DNA from: Achromobacter deleyi
Lineage (GTDB): Bacteria > Pseudomonadota > Gammaproteobacteria > Burkholderiales > Burkholderiaceae_B
Assembly: GCF_902859705.1 (NCBI RefSeq)
Contig: NZ_CADIJO010000014.1
Span: 109,228-173,227 of the forward strand
Direction of reading: 5' to 3'
DNA: 64,000 nt
Position 1 is the stretch's first letter; each line of letters begins with the position of its first letter. Under the pieces are notes generated by a model. It was given only the letters and a program-made list of their open reading frames with translations. It searched no databases and was not told the origin of the DNA. Position numbers and translations under genes: made by a program. This document shows positions 7,348 to 16,165 of the stretch, in pieces.

Positions 7348-8649
7348 TCACCGACTAGGCCGCAACTTCAACGCCACCCAGATGCCCGCCAAGCACGCCA
7401 CACCGAAGATCCAACCTGACAACGCACCCGCCATCACCCCCGACAGCAATGTCCCGACCGTGCACCCCAATGCTGTCATCCCGCCCCACCCCATCAAGAC
7501 GCCACCAGTAAAGTTACGCGCCACCTCCCGCCAGCCTGGCAGTTTTGGCCGGAATGCGCCTGCTGCCAAAGCCGCTGCCCAGGCGCCGATCACCAATCCT
7601 AGAACGAATGTGCCGTTGTTCGAGAGTAGTGCTTGCTTGACCGCGGTCGCGCAGCCCGCGAACGTGTCCAGGCCTTCCAGGCGGGATGGCAGCCAGCCCG
7701 CGCTGGAGGCCGCCGTGCGGGCCATGCTGCCCAGCTCGGCCGTCACGCCCAACGGGGCGATGCGCAGGTAGGCGATCACGCCGATGAAGGCCACCAGCAC
7801 GCCGCCGATGGCAGGCGACCAGCGGTCTTCCAGCACGGTGCGCCAGAGTGGCACGGTGCCGCTTTGGGGCAAGGCCACATTGCCGGATTGGGCGTTCCCC
7901 GACAGCGACACGGAGTCGTTAGACGTCGGTGGAATCCGTGCCGTCGTCCCCAGCCCTGCGCGGCCGAGCCTGCTCAGCGTCAACGCCAACAGTGCCAGCG
8001 CCGCGCATTGCAACAGCGCCGTGCCGCCGTATCCCAGATGGCGGGGCAGCCAGATGACCGGCGCTTCCTGGATCATCGCCAGGTACAGCGTGTTCCAGGT
8101 GGCGAAACCCAGCATGAAGCCCACGGCTGCGCCCAGCAGCGCGAATGGTGATGCCAGTGCGCCCTCGCCCAGGCGATAGAAATGGGCGCTGATGCATGAG
8201 CCCGAGATTCGCATGCCGATGCCAAATGTGAAGGCGCCGGCGACCAGCGCCAGGCTGATCGGACCGATGTGAGCGCCGGGCGGTAGACGCTCGGGGCCAG
8301 GCACCGGCAGGAACGCGCCGAATACGGCGTGGTAGCCCAGCGTGCCGACCGCCAGCGCGATCAGTACCGCGTAGGCGCCGCGCGGGTCGCGGCGTTCGAT
8401 GGCGTCGCGGGCGATGCAGTAAAAGCAGAAGCGCGAGCGTTGCAGGACGATGCCGAACGCTGCGCCCAGCAGCAGCGACAACGACAGGTTGCGGCCGCCA
8501 TCGGGCAGCGGTGCGAGCTGCCAGGCGGCGAGAAACACCGCCGCCAACAGCGTGGCGGCGGCCGTGTAGCGCAGGGCCGCATGGGCCGACGGCACGGCAT
8601 CATGCTGCGCCGCCGTCCCCGGCGGCGCGGAGTATCCCGGAACGCTCAC
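7348..8649 (-). CDS. YeeE/YedE family sulfur transport membrane protein
   Basis: A 433-residue polytopic membrane protein with about ten hydrophobic segments. It shows conserved cysteines typical of YeeE/TsuA thiosulfate channels: RSRFCFYCIARD, ISGSCISAHFYRLGEG and GCTVGTLLSG, plus a Cys in the FAGCATAVKQ segment. The family moves thiosulfate or related sulfur species across the inner membrane by relay between Cys residues. The GTG start at 8649 lies one base after the stop of the periplasmic rhodanese gene, so the two are coupled. That neighbour supports a role in taking up thiosulfate or sulfane sulfur. The fused size suggests two YeeE-type halves. Confidence 0.85.
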   Translation of the reverse strand: MSVPGYSAPPGTAAQHDAVPSAHAALRYTAAATLLAAVFLAAWQLAPLPDGGRNLSLSLLLGAAFGIVLQRSRFCFYCIARDAIERRDPRGAYAVLIALAVGTLGYHAVFGAFLPVPGPERLPPGAHIGPISLALVAGAFTFGIGMRISGSCISAHFYRLGEGALASPFALLGAAVGFMLGFATWNTLYLAMIQEAPVIWLPRHLGYGGTALLQCAALALLALTLSRLGRAGLGTTARIPPTSNDSVSLSGNAQSGNVALPQSGTVPLWRTVLEDRWSPAIGGVLVAFIGVIAYLRIAPLGVTAELGSMARTAASSAGWLPSRLEGLDTFAGCATAVKQALLSNNGTFVLGLVIGAWAAALAAGAFRPKLPGWREVARNFTGGVLMGWGGMTALGCTVGTLLSGVMAGALSGWIFGVACLAGIWVALKLRPSR

Positions 8650-8650
8650 C

Positions 8651-9580
8651 TTACGTCTTGCCCCATACCGTGCCGGACGGATTGCTGATCGGCGAGCCGA
8701 CGCTGTTGCCGTATTCCGTCCACGAGCCGTCGTAGTTGCGTACGTCGTAGCCCAGCAGCTTGCGCAGCGCGAACCAGGAATGGCTGGAGCGTTCGCCGAT
8801 GCGGCAGTAGGTGATGATGGGCTTCGTGCCATCCACGCCCACGGCCTGGTAGATGGCGCGCAGCTCGTCGGCGGACTTGAAGGTGCCGTCTTCGGCGACC
8901 AGCTTGCTCCAGGTCACGTTGACCGCGCCAGGTACGTGGCCGGCGCGTACCGCCAGTTCGGGCACGCCGTTGGGCGCGAAGATCTTGCCGTTGTATTCGT
9001 CGGCCGAGCGGATGTCCACCAGCACGCCCTGCTTGTCCTTGCGGGCCACGGCCAGCACGTCCTGCAGATGGGCGCGCAGCGCGGGGTTGGCGTCCTTGAT
9101 GCGGACGTTGCCGGCGGCGTGGGTCTTCGCGCTGGTCGAGAGCGGGCGGCCTTCGGCTTCCCACTTCTTGCGGCCGCCGTCCAGGATCTTCACGTTGTCG
9201 ATGCCGTAGATGTCGAAGATCCAGGCGCCCCAGGCGGCGAACCAGTTGTTGTTGTCGCCGTACAGCACGGTGGTGGTGTCGGTGTTGATGCCGGTGCGTT
9301 CCAGCAGCCCCTGGAACTGCTTGGGCGGGGCGATGTCGCGGTTGACGGTGTCGACCAGGTCGGTGTGCCAGTTCACGTTGCTGGCGCCGGGGATGTGGCC
9401 GCGTTCGAACAGGCCGGGGTTGACGCTGACTTCGACCACGCGCACCTTGGGGTCGTTCAGGTTCTTTTCCAGCCACTCGGTGGTGACCAGGAACTTGGCG
9501 TGCTGCGCCGTGGCGGGAAACGCCAGCAGGCTGGCCAGCGCGGCGAAGGCGCCCGCCAGCAGTTTGGATAGGGACATCAT
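8651..9580 (-). CDS. Exported thiosulfate/3-mercaptopyruvate sulfurtransferase (two rhodanese domains)
   Basis: A 309-residue protein with a Sec signal peptide (to about residue 25, FPATAQ) and two rhodanese domains. The N-terminal domain lacks the catalytic cysteine (YGDNNNWFAAW). The C-terminal domain has the active-site loop CRIGERSSHSW. It should transfer sulfane sulfur from thiosulfate or a mercapto-acid in the periplasm. It is followed after one base by the YeeE-type transporter. An alternative ATG one codon later (9577) gives better spacing to GGAG. A strong hairpin (9582-9623) covers that ribosome binding site, hinting at translational control. Confidence 0.9.
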   Translation of the reverse strand: MMSLSKLLAGAFAALASLLAFPATAQHAKFLVTTEWLEKNLNDPKVRVVEVSVNPGLFERGHIPGASNVNWHTDLVDTVNRDIAPPKQFQGLLERTGINTDTTTVLYGDNNNWFAAWGAWIFDIYGIDNVKILDGGRKKWEAEGRPLSTSAKTHAAGNVRIKDANPALRAHLQDVLAVARKDKQGVLVDIRSADEYNGKIFAPNGVPELAVRAGHVPGAVNVTWSKLVAEDGTFKSADELRAIYQAVGVDGTKPIITYCRIGERSSHSWFALRKLLGYDVRNYDGSWTEYGNSVGSPISNPSGTVWGKT

Positions 9581-9581
9581 G

Positions 9582-9623
9582 TTCTCCGGAAGCAGGCGCG
9601 AACAGGCCTGGGAATCCGGAGAA
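9582..9623 (-). promoter_or_regulatory. mRNA hairpin sequestering the rhodanese ribosome binding site
   Basis: On the minus-strand transcript, TTCTCCGGA pairs perfectly with TCCGGAGAA (9 bp). An inner AGGC/GCCT stem lies in the 24-nt loop. The 3' arm contains the GGAG Shine-Dalgarno of the rhodanese gene, one base before its ATG. This geometry would hide the ribosome binding site unless the hairpin is opened. Confidence 0.55.
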
Positions 9624-9670
9624 TATGTGTTCAGCTTACAGTCAGGAACAACTTTGTAGGCATAACCTGA

Positions 9671-11884
9671 TTACTGGGATGCGATCAGCCGGATGTCTGC
9701 GCTGCCGTCGCGTTCCAGTTGCGCCACCAGGCCCAGTTCCCAGTCCAGGTAGTCGCGAAAGCCCTGGTCGCGGGCCGACAGGTCGTCGAACAGGTACGGG
9801 CTGATGCTTTGGTCGTCGTCGCCAGTCAGCACGCCGTCGGCGCCCTTGCCCAGCGCCAGGCCCTGGGCCTGCCAGGCGCGGGTGCCGCCCAGCAGGTAAC
9901 GCACCGGCCGTCCGGTGCGCCAGGCCAGGTCGGCCGCGACCACGCTGGCCAGCACGCCATCGGGCGACGTCAGCACGATGGCGCGCTGCGTGTCGGTCGG
10001 CAGGAATTCCTGCAGGCGGTCGGGCGCGGCGTAGCGGGCGCCGGACACGTGGCCCCGTTCGTAGGCCAGGCGCGATTCGACGTCGAACACGTCCACCTCG
10101 CCCGCATCGAGCGCGGCTTGCAGCGCCTGGGCGCGCAGGGCCGGCGCGTCGGGCCGGTGGCGCAGTACGCGGCGCGGTTCCGCACCGCGTTCCAATGCCG
10201 CCAGGGCCGGCGGCTGGTACAGGTAGACCTCGACCGCGCCCAGTTGCGCCAGCCAGGCGCCGGTGGTCTGCGCCCGCACGCCGTCCCAGTCCACCAGCAC
10301 CACGCGCGCACGGCGCGTGGCCAGGTATTCGTCGGTGGCCTGCACCAGCTGGCCGCCGGGCGCCCAGCGCCAGCCTGGCAGGTGGCCCGTTTCATATTCT
10401 TCGCGCGTGCGCACGTCGAACTTGTACAGCGTGCGCGACGCCTGCTCGGCCTCGAAGGCTTGCAGCGTGGCCGCGTCGATGTAGCCGATGCCGGCGCGCT
10501 GCGCCACGTCGCGGGCCTGCTCGCGGGCGGCGGCGATGCTGTCGGCCGACGGTTCCGGCAACGCCGCCTGGCGGCCATAGGCCAGCTCGCGGCCGGACAG
10601 CAGCCATTCCATGGTGCCGTTGCGCAGCGAGGCCACACGGTTGGGAATGCCGGCGTCGATCAGCGTCTGGGCGCCGACGATGCTGCGCGTGCGGCCGGCA
10701 CAGTTCACCACCACGAAGGTCTTGGGGTCCGGCGCCAGTTCGCGGATGCGATAGACCAGCTCGGCGCCCGGCAGGCTGTGCGAGAACGGCAGCGTGAAGT
10801 TGTGGAATTCCTCGGGCGTGCGGCTGTCGACCACCACGATGTCGTCGCCGCGGGCCACGCGCTCATGCAGTTCATCGACGTCGATCCACGGGGTGTGCTT
10901 CTCGTGTTCGATGACTTCGCCGAACGCCTTGCTGGGCACGTTGGTGCCCGAGAACAGTTCGCGCCCTTCTTGTTCCCAGGCGTCGGTGCCGCCGGCCAGC
11001 ACCGAGATATCGGTCCAGCCCAGCCGCGTCAGCTTGGCGGCGGCCTGGTGCGCCAGCGTTTCGTCGTCGTCGACCAGCACGATGCGGGTGTCGCGGCGCG
11101 GCACCAGGCGGTCGGCCAGCACTTCCAGGCGCCACAACGGCGCGGGCACGGCGTACAGCAGGTGGCGGCGGGCGTAGCGGCCGGCCTCGCGCACGTCCAG
11201 CACCGCGATTTCGGCTTCGCCGCGCAGTTCGGCCTGCAGGCCCGCGGCCGACAGGCGTGCATGGTAGATGGCGGCCGGCGGCGAAAACGTGCGGTACGCA
11301 CCGCCTGCGGTGCTTTCGAACACCACGCGGCCGTGCAGGCGATCCAGCGCCAGGCCATAGAAGTGCAGGTGCGCGCCGGGCGCGTCGTCGACCAGTTCGA
11401 TGGTGTGCACGTCGTTCGGGCCCAGCACGATGGAATTTCCCGGGCCCACGTCAACGCGGCGCACGTGGGTCAGCACGTCGCGGCCCGGTTCGGTGCCGGC
11501 GCTGCGGGCATAGACCTCGTTGCGCTCGTTGCCGGATACGCCGGCAATGATGGCCCAGGTGGTGTGGTCGTGCGGCGGCTGGGCCTTGCCCGCTTCGCCC
11601 AGCGACAGGTACAGCGCATAGCCGCCGTCCACGTCTTCGGCCAGCCGGTAGATCGACGTGGGGCGGCCCGGCACCACGGCAAAGGCGTCGGCGGGAAACA
11701 GTTCGCGGCGGCGGCCCAGGGCTTCGAGCAACGTGGCCACGCGGGCCAATTGGTCGGGCGTGGCCTGGCGCGGGTCCGGCGCCACGGCCTTGACCTGGGC
11801 GATGAAGTCGCGCACGGCCTGGGCGCGCGCGCTGTCTTGGGAAGTCGAGGTGGCGGCAGCGGCCGCGTGCAAAGAAGTGCTCAT
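9671..11884 (-). CDS. Cysteine dioxygenase-like cupin fused to four rhodanese domains
   Basis: A 737-residue cytoplasmic fusion. Residues ~20-215 form a cysteine-dioxygenase-like cupin (PPHDHTTWAIIAGVSGNE, H105 and H107; later DVH at 160 and HLHFYG). Residues ~220-315, ~333-440, ~465-570 and ~585-680 are four rhodanese modules. Only the second has a catalytic cysteine (C395 in NCAGRTRS); the others carry Asp or no Cys in the loop (VDDDETLA, VDWDGVRA, TSPDGVLA). It probably couples thiol oxidation to sulfur transfer; the substrate is unknown. The ATG at 11884 precedes the cupin. The gene lies between a CysB-type regulator and the exported rhodanese, all on one strand. Confidence 0.85.
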   Translation of the reverse strand: MSTSLHAAAAATSTSQDSARAQAVRDFIAQVKAVAPDPRQATPDQLARVATLLEALGRRRELFPADAFAVVPGRPTSIYRLAEDVDGGYALYLSLGEAGKAQPPHDHTTWAIIAGVSGNERNEVYARSAGTEPGRDVLTHVRRVDVGPGNSIVLGPNDVHTIELVDDAPGAHLHFYGLALDRLHGRVVFESTAGGAYRTFSPPAAIYHARLSAAGLQAELRGEAEIAVLDVREAGRYARRHLLYAVPAPLWRLEVLADRLVPRRDTRIVLVDDDETLAHQAAAKLTRLGWTDISVLAGGTDAWEQEGRELFSGTNVPSKAFGEVIEHEKHTPWIDVDELHERVARGDDIVVVDSRTPEEFHNFTLPFSHSLPGAELVYRIRELAPDPKTFVVVNCAGRTRSIVGAQTLIDAGIPNRVASLRNGTMEWLLSGRELAYGRQAALPEPSADSIAAAREQARDVAQRAGIGYIDAATLQAFEAEQASRTLYKFDVRTREEYETGHLPGWRWAPGGQLVQATDEYLATRRARVVLVDWDGVRAQTTGAWLAQLGAVEVYLYQPPALAALERGAEPRRVLRHRPDAPALRAQALQAALDAGEVDVFDVESRLAYERGHVSGARYAAPDRLQEFLPTDTQRAIVLTSPDGVLASVVAADLAWRTGRPVRYLLGGTRAWQAQGLALGKGADGVLTGDDDQSISPYLFDDLSARDQGFRDYLDWELGLVAQLERDGSADIRLIASQ

Positions 11885-11964
11885 GGGATGGCCCGGAATT
11901 CCTAGGTTGAAGAACCGGACCAGCCTACGTCCGCGCCCCGGCGCGGACAACGTAGAAATGCGTC

Positions 11965-11974
11965 TATGGATATG
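11965..11974 (-). promoter_or_regulatory. Shared promoter motif TATGGATATG, copy 1
   Basis: This 10-mer (CATATCCATA on the minus strand) lies about 80 bp upstream of the cupin-rhodanese fusion start. The identical 10-mer lies about 76 bp upstream of the sulfur operon's first gene (22167-22176). A CysB-type regulator gene is next door, so it may be part of its binding site. Confidence 0.4.
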
Positions 11975-11997
11975 CGGCCGATGCACGGCCTTGCCGT

Positions 11998-12927
11998 TCA
12001 GTCCTCGCCCTTGAGCGCCTGGTCCACCACCGCGCGCGTCAGCGTCGGCACGAACATCTCGATGAAATGGAACGCGTAGCCGCGCAGCCAGGCGCCACGG
12101 CGGATCGCCAGCCGGGTCAGGTTGATCTCGAACAGGTGGCGCGCGTCGATGGCGCACAGGCGCGTATCGCGCTCGGCATCCCAGGCCACGGCGGCCACGA
12201 TGCCCACGCCCAGTTCCAGTTCGACGTAGGTCTTGATCACGTCCGCATCCATCGCGGTCATGACGATGTCCGGGGTGATGCCGGCGCGCGCAAAGGCTTC
12301 GTCGATGTGCGCCCGCCCCGTGTAGCCGCGCCCATAGGTGATGATGGGGTAACGCGACAGCTGCGACAGGCTGATGCCGCCCTCGTGCGCGCTGAGCGGA
12401 TGGCCCTTTGGCACGATGATGCTGTGGCTCCAGCGGTAGCACGGCAGGTTCAGCAGGCCCGGATAATCGGCCACCGCCTCGGTCGCCACGCCGATGTCGG
12501 CCTCGCCTTCCAGCAGCATTTCCGAGACCTGCTTGGGCGAGCCCTGGTGCAGGTGCAGCACCACCTCGGGGTAGCGCTGGCGAAATTCCTTGATGACCGG
12601 CGGCAAGGCGTAGCGGGCCTGCGAATGGGTCGCGGCAATCGACAGCACGCCCGTGCGGCTGTCGGCGTATTCGGCGCCCGCATGGCGGATGTTGTCGGCG
12701 CATTGCAGGATCTGCTCGACCAGCGGCAGGATCAGTTCGCCAGGCGGGGTCAGGCCGATCAGGCGTTTGCCCGAGCGCACGAAGATGTCCACGCCCACCT
12801 CTTCTTCCAGTTCGCGGATCTGGCGGCTGACGCCGGGCTGCGAGGTATGCAGGCTTTCCGACACGTCGGTCAGGTTGAAATCACGGCGCACCGTTTCGCG
12901 CACGGAACGCAATTGCTGGAAGTTCAT
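11998..12927 (-). CDS. CysB-type LysR transcriptional regulator
   Basis: A 309-residue LysR protein of the CysB/Cbl/SsuR branch. The N-terminus MNFQQLRSVRETVRRDFNLT and the helix-turn-helix LHTSQPGVSRQIRELEEEVGVDIFVR closely follow CysB. The C-terminal domain binds sulfur metabolites such as O-acetylserine, sulfate or adenosine phosphosulfate in the family. It lies 113 bp upstream of the cupin-rhodanese gene and probably controls the surrounding sulfur genes. It could be the main cysteine regulator or a specialised paralogue; the local context favours the latter. The start at 12927 matches the conserved family N-terminus. Confidence 0.92.
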   Translation of the reverse strand: MNFQQLRSVRETVRRDFNLTDVSESLHTSQPGVSRQIRELEEEVGVDIFVRSGKRLIGLTPPGELILPLVEQILQCADNIRHAGAEYADSRTGVLSIAATHSQARYALPPVIKEFRQRYPEVVLHLHQGSPKQVSEMLLEGEADIGVATEAVADYPGLLNLPCYRWSHSIIVPKGHPLSAHEGGISLSQLSRYPIITYGRGYTGRAHIDEAFARAGITPDIVMTAMDADVIKTYVELELGVGIVAAVAWDAERDTRLCAIDARHLFEINLTRLAIRRGAWLRGYAFHFIEMFVPTLTRAVVDQALKGED

Positions 12928-12982
12928 GGATTCGCTGGGGCCTGAAGGTACCGGATTGAACCGGAAAACGCCTTGCCCGGCC

Positions 12983-13330
12983 CTAGCCGAGAAAGGCCAG
13001 TTGGTTGCCGGAGGGGTCTTTGACGTACATGACGCGCTGGCCGGCGTCAGGCAGCGAACAGACGGGGTGATAGCCCGCATTGCGCAGGCGCAGCAGGATG
13101 TCGTCGTAGGCGCGGGTCTTGATGGCCAGGTAGTCGGGCTTGACCTCGCGGCTGACCTCGGCCACCGGCGACAGCGACAGGGTCGCATCGCCCAGGGCGA
13201 ACAGCAGCTGGCCGCCCGGGGCGGGCACTTCGTCCAGCCCGATGGCGCCGCGGTAGAACTCGCGTACCGCGTCCAGCCGCCGCGCCACAAAGGAAAGCTG
13301 TACCGAACCGATGGATGAAATAGTAGACAT
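12983..13330 (-). CDS. VOC-superfamily protein (glyoxalase/bleomycin-resistance fold)
   Basis: A 115-residue single-module VOC protein. It opens with a beta strand (IGSVQLSFVARRLDAVREFY) and ends with VMYVKDPSGNQLAFLG, the usual metal-site strand of the fold. Members include glyoxalase I, fosfomycin resistance proteins and extradiol dioxygenases. Nothing visible fixes its reaction. It lies between the CysB-type regulator (55 bp downstream) and the end of the sulfur operon (122 bp upstream) on the same strand, so a role with thiol compounds is possible but unproven. The start at 13330 gives the typical short N-terminus. Confidence 0.85.
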   Translation of the reverse strand: MSTISSIGSVQLSFVARRLDAVREFYRGAIGLDEVPAPGGQLLFALGDATLSLSPVAEVSREVKPDYLAIKTRAYDDILLRLRNAGYHPVCSLPDAGQRVMYVKDPSGNQLAFLG

Positions 13331-13452
13331 GCCCTGCCGCCGACCGTGGAACAAGGCAAATTCTAGTACCCGGGGGTACAACCGGACAAAGAGGTTGTAA
13401 TTGCTTCTACATAATCAGAAACCCTTAAGACACGGAGTCATTTGCATATGCG

Positions 13453-14661
13453 TCAGGCGCTGCGGCGCAGGCTCTCGCGCACCACGCCAAAGGCCCGGTC
13501 CAGGTCGCCCACCAGGTCCAGCGGATGCTCCAGGCCGATGTGCAGGCGCACCACTTCGCCCGCCCCTTCCCAGAAGCTGTGCTCGGCCAGGCGCTCGGGC
13601 GCGGCTTGCAGCGCCAGGCTTTCATAGCCGCCCCACGAGGCGCCGATCGAAAAGTAGCGCAGCGCATCGATGAAGCGCGCCGCCGCGCCCGGCTGCCCTG
13701 CCGGAAACGCAAACGACACCAGGCCGCTTGCGCCGCTGAAATCGCGTTGCCACAATGCGTGGCCGGGGTCGCCCGGCAGCGCCGGGTAGAACACCCGCGC
13801 CACGTCGGCATGGCGCGACAGGTATTCGGCCACGCTCAGCGCGTTCTGGTGATGGCGTGCCAGGCGCACGTCCAGCGTGCGGATGCCGCGCAGCGTCAGG
13901 TAGGCATCGTCCGCGCCTACCGCCAGGCCCAGCGCGTCGTAGGTGGCGCCGATGCGCTGCGCCAGTTCGGCGCTGTCGACCGTGACCACGCCCATCATCA
14001 CGTCCGAATGGCCCGCCAGGTACTTGGTGGCGGCCTGGATGGAGATGTTCGCGCCCAGCGCCAGCGGCTGGTAGTACAGGCCGCCGCTCCAGGTGTTGTC
14101 GGTGGCCACCAGCACGCCATGGCGGCGCGCGGTGGCGGCCAGGGCCGGCAGGTCCAGCACCTCGTACAGCAGCGAACTGGGCGATTCCAGGTACAGCAGG
14201 CGCGTGGTGGGACGAATCAGCGCTTCAAGATCGTCGCGGCCCGGCGAGAAGTACTGCACCTCGATGCCATAGCGCTGCAGCAGCGCCTTGTCGACCCGCC
14301 GCAGCGGCGAATAGACGCTGTCCGACACCAGCGCGTGTTCGCCCGGCGCCAGCGTCGCCAGCAGCACCAGCACGATGGCCGACAGGCCCGACGGCGCCAG
14401 GATGCTGCGATAGCCGCCTTCCAGCGACGCCACCGCGGCTTCCAGGGCCTGATGTGTATCCAGGCCATGGCGGCCATAGGTGGCGACACGCTCGCCGGCC
14501 GCGCGCTGGCCGTTCAACGCCGCATGCGTGGCGGTGTCGGCAAAACGCACGGTGCTGGTGCGCACCACCGGCACGTTCACCGGCCCGGCGCCGCCGCTCA
14601 GGTCGGGGCTGCCGGCGTGCACCAGGCGGGTCTGCACGTGGGCTTGGTCCAGGCCGCTCAT
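13453..14661 (-). CDS. PLP-dependent C-S lyase of the Cys/Met metabolism family (cystathionine beta-lyase-like)
   Basis: A 402-residue fold-type I PLP enzyme. The PLP-binding lysine lies in SIQAATKYLAGHSDVMMG, with an upstream YLESPSS and DNTWSGG. The sequence is closest in style to proteobacterial cystathionine beta-lyase (MetC), which cleaves cystathionine, cystine and other beta-C-S bonds to pyruvate, ammonia and a thiol. It is the last gene of a nine-gene operon and overlaps the thiol dioxygenase-like gene by 4 bp. That context suggests it cleaves an imported thioether or disulfide amino acid rather than serving methionine synthesis. Confidence 0.88.
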   Translation of the reverse strand: MSGLDQAHVQTRLVHAGSPDLSGGAGPVNVPVVRTSTVRFADTATHAALNGQRAAGERVATYGRHGLDTHQALEAAVASLEGGYRSILAPSGLSAIVLVLLATLAPGEHALVSDSVYSPLRRVDKALLQRYGIEVQYFSPGRDDLEALIRPTTRLLYLESPSSLLYEVLDLPALAATARRHGVLVATDNTWSGGLYYQPLALGANISIQAATKYLAGHSDVMMGVVTVDSAELAQRIGATYDALGLAVGADDAYLTLRGIRTLDVRLARHHQNALSVAEYLSRHADVARVFYPALPGDPGHALWQRDFSGASGLVSFAFPAGQPGAAARFIDALRYFSIGASWGGYESLALQAAPERLAEHSFWEGAGEVVRLHIGLEHPLDLVGDLDRAFGVVRESLRRSA

Positions 14662-15284
14662 GCGCGCTGCTCCTGGCCGGGCTTCATCTGGGTAGCGTTG
14701 TAGTTCACGATCTCGCCGGTGGCCAGGTCGATGCCGATGCGGCCCGACAGGGTTTCCAGCGGCTGGCCATACAGGTGAAAGTGCAGCGTCGGTTCGTCGC
14801 CGGTCACGTGGATGCTGTGGATGTCGTCCGGCAGGAACGACACCGGCTGGCCCGGCTGCACCACCACTTCACGCACCTGCTCCAACGTGGCGCGGCCGGC
14901 CTGCGAGCCATCGTCGCTGCGGCGATAGACGCGGTTCAGTTCCTGCCCCGACAGCGCCACGATGGCCGCCCAGGTGGTGTGGTTGTGCGGCAAGGTGGTC
15001 TTGCCGGGGTTGATCGAATTCAGGTAAAGCGCCGGTTCGCCCGCGCCGTCGTCCGGGTTCAGGCGATAGCGGGTGGACGCGCCCACGCCCTGCCCCGGCG
15101 CGGGCGGCGGGAAGTCGGTCGCGGGAAACAGCGCCCGCTGCTCGGCCAGCTGTTCCAGGCGTTCGGTCACGCGGGCCAGCAGGTCACGGGTCAGCGGCGC
15201 GGCGGCCAGCAGGCCGCGGATGTCGGCCAGGGCGTCCTGCACCTGGCGGCGGCGTTCTTGGGAAACGGAAGTCTCGGTGGTCAT
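14658..15284 (-). CDS. Cysteine dioxygenase-like cupin
   Basis: A 208-residue thiol dioxygenase-like cupin. The iron-binding motif is LPHNHTTWAAIVALSGQE (H100, H102), with a third His in DDIHSIHVTG. In this family non-haem iron oxidises cysteine, 3-mercaptopropionate or related thiols to sulfinates. It resembles the N-terminal cupin of the fusion at 9671-11884 (shared HTTWA and SGxExNxVY segments). It overlaps the C-S lyase by 4 bp and follows the ABC ATPase by 29 bp, so it belongs to the transport-catabolism operon. The true thiol substrate is not known. Confidence 0.85.
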   Translation of the reverse strand: MTTETSVSQERRRQVQDALADIRGLLAAAPLTRDLLARVTERLEQLAEQRALFPATDFPPPAPGQGVGASTRYRLNPDDGAGEPALYLNSINPGKTTLPHNHTTWAAIVALSGQELNRVYRRSDDGSQAGRATLEQVREVVVQPGQPVSFLPDDIHSIHVTGDEPTLHFHLYGQPLETLSGRIGIDLATGEIVNYNATQMKPGQEQRA

Positions 15285-15313
15285 GGCGGTTCTCCGGAAG
15301 GTCGGAAAAAAGG

Positions 15314-16165
15314 TCACACTGCAAGACGCAGCGGATCAAAGGTCAGGTAGGCGTCGATCGGGTCGGGCTGCCCGCGCCGCGCGGGCGGCTCGGCCGACGT
15401 GCGTTGCAGGAACGCGCGGGTGCGTTCGCTGTCGGGATGGCTGAAGATGCGGGCCGGCGGGCCGTATTCCACGATGCGGCCGGCCTCGGTGAAGTACACG
15501 GTGTCGCTGACTTCCTGCGCAAAGCGCATTTCGTGCGTCACCAGCACGCAGGTCAGGCCGTCGTTGACCAGGTCGCGGATCACGGTCAGCACCTCGCCGA
15601 CCATTTCCGGGTCCAGCGCCGAGGTCACCTCGTCGAACAGGATCAGCTCGGGGCGCAGCGCCAGCGCCCGGGCGATCGCCACGCGCTGCTGCTGGCCGCC
15701 CGACAGTTCGCCCGGATAGGCGTTTTCCTTGTGGTCCATGCGCACCTTGGCCAGCAGTTCACGCGCCAGCGCCTGCGCCTGGGCGCGCGGCTGGCCATTG
15801 ACCTTGATGGGCGAGATCACCAGGTTTTCCAGCACGCTCAGGTGCGGGAACAGGTTGTATTGCTGAAACACGAAGCCGACCCGCTTGCGCAGCGCGATCA
15901 GTTCGCTTTCGGATTTCAGGGCGTCGACCCGCACGCCGCCCACCTCGATTTCACCGCGTTGCGGGCGCAGCAGGCCGGTGATGCAGCGCAGGATGGTGGA
16001 CTTGCCCGAGCCCGACGGGCCGATGATGGAAACGGCGTTGCCGGCCCGCACCTCGACGTCGATGCCCTTCAGGACCTCGGTCTGGCCAAAGGCCAGGTGC
16101 ACGTCCCGCAGGCGGACCAGCGGGGTGTCGGCGGCGGCGCGCGCGCCGGTGTCAGTGGTGCGCAT
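15314..16165 (-). CDS. Amino-acid ABC transporter ATP-binding protein
   Basis: A 283-residue ATPase of the polar amino-acid (GlnQ/HisP/TcyN) group. Walker A is GPSGSGKST, the Q-loop is FVFQQYNLFPH, the signature is LSGGQQQR, Walker B is LILFDEVTSALDPE, and the H-loop is VTHEM. It carries an extra ~30-residue C-terminal tail beyond the usual core. It powers the importer formed with the two permeases just upstream, overlapping the first by 14 bp. The surrounding sulfur enzymes suggest a sulfur-containing amino acid such as cystine or a related thiol acid. Confidence 0.93.
   Translation of the reverse strand: MRTTDTGARAAADTPLVRLRDVHLAFGQTEVLKGIDVEVRAGNAVSIIGPSGSGKSTILRCITGLLRPQRGEIEVGGVRVDALKSESELIALRKRVGFVFQQYNLFPHLSVLENLVISPIKVNGQPRAQAQALARELLAKVRMDHKENAYPGELSGGQQQRVAIARALALRPELILFDEVTSALDPEMVGEVLTVIRDLVNDGLTCVLVTHEMRFAQEVSDTVYFTEAGRIVEYGPPARIFSHPDSERTRAFLQRTSAEPPARRGQPDPIDAYLTFDPLRLAV

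Noticed and set aside
6885..7419. Short ORFs on both strands encoding RPRESEGSRRRTKMT-like peptides
   Set aside because: They come from the repeated core of the stem-loop elements. The same peptide appears on opposite strands because the elements are inverted copies, and the frames run through the arms without start signals. I treat the unit as RNA/DNA structure, not protein.
9719..11905. A very long open frame (728 codons) on the plus strand
   Set aside because: It is antisense to the cupin-rhodanese fusion. High GC gives long empty frames, and its translation is His/Arg/Gly-rich with no family signal, while the minus strand has clear domains.
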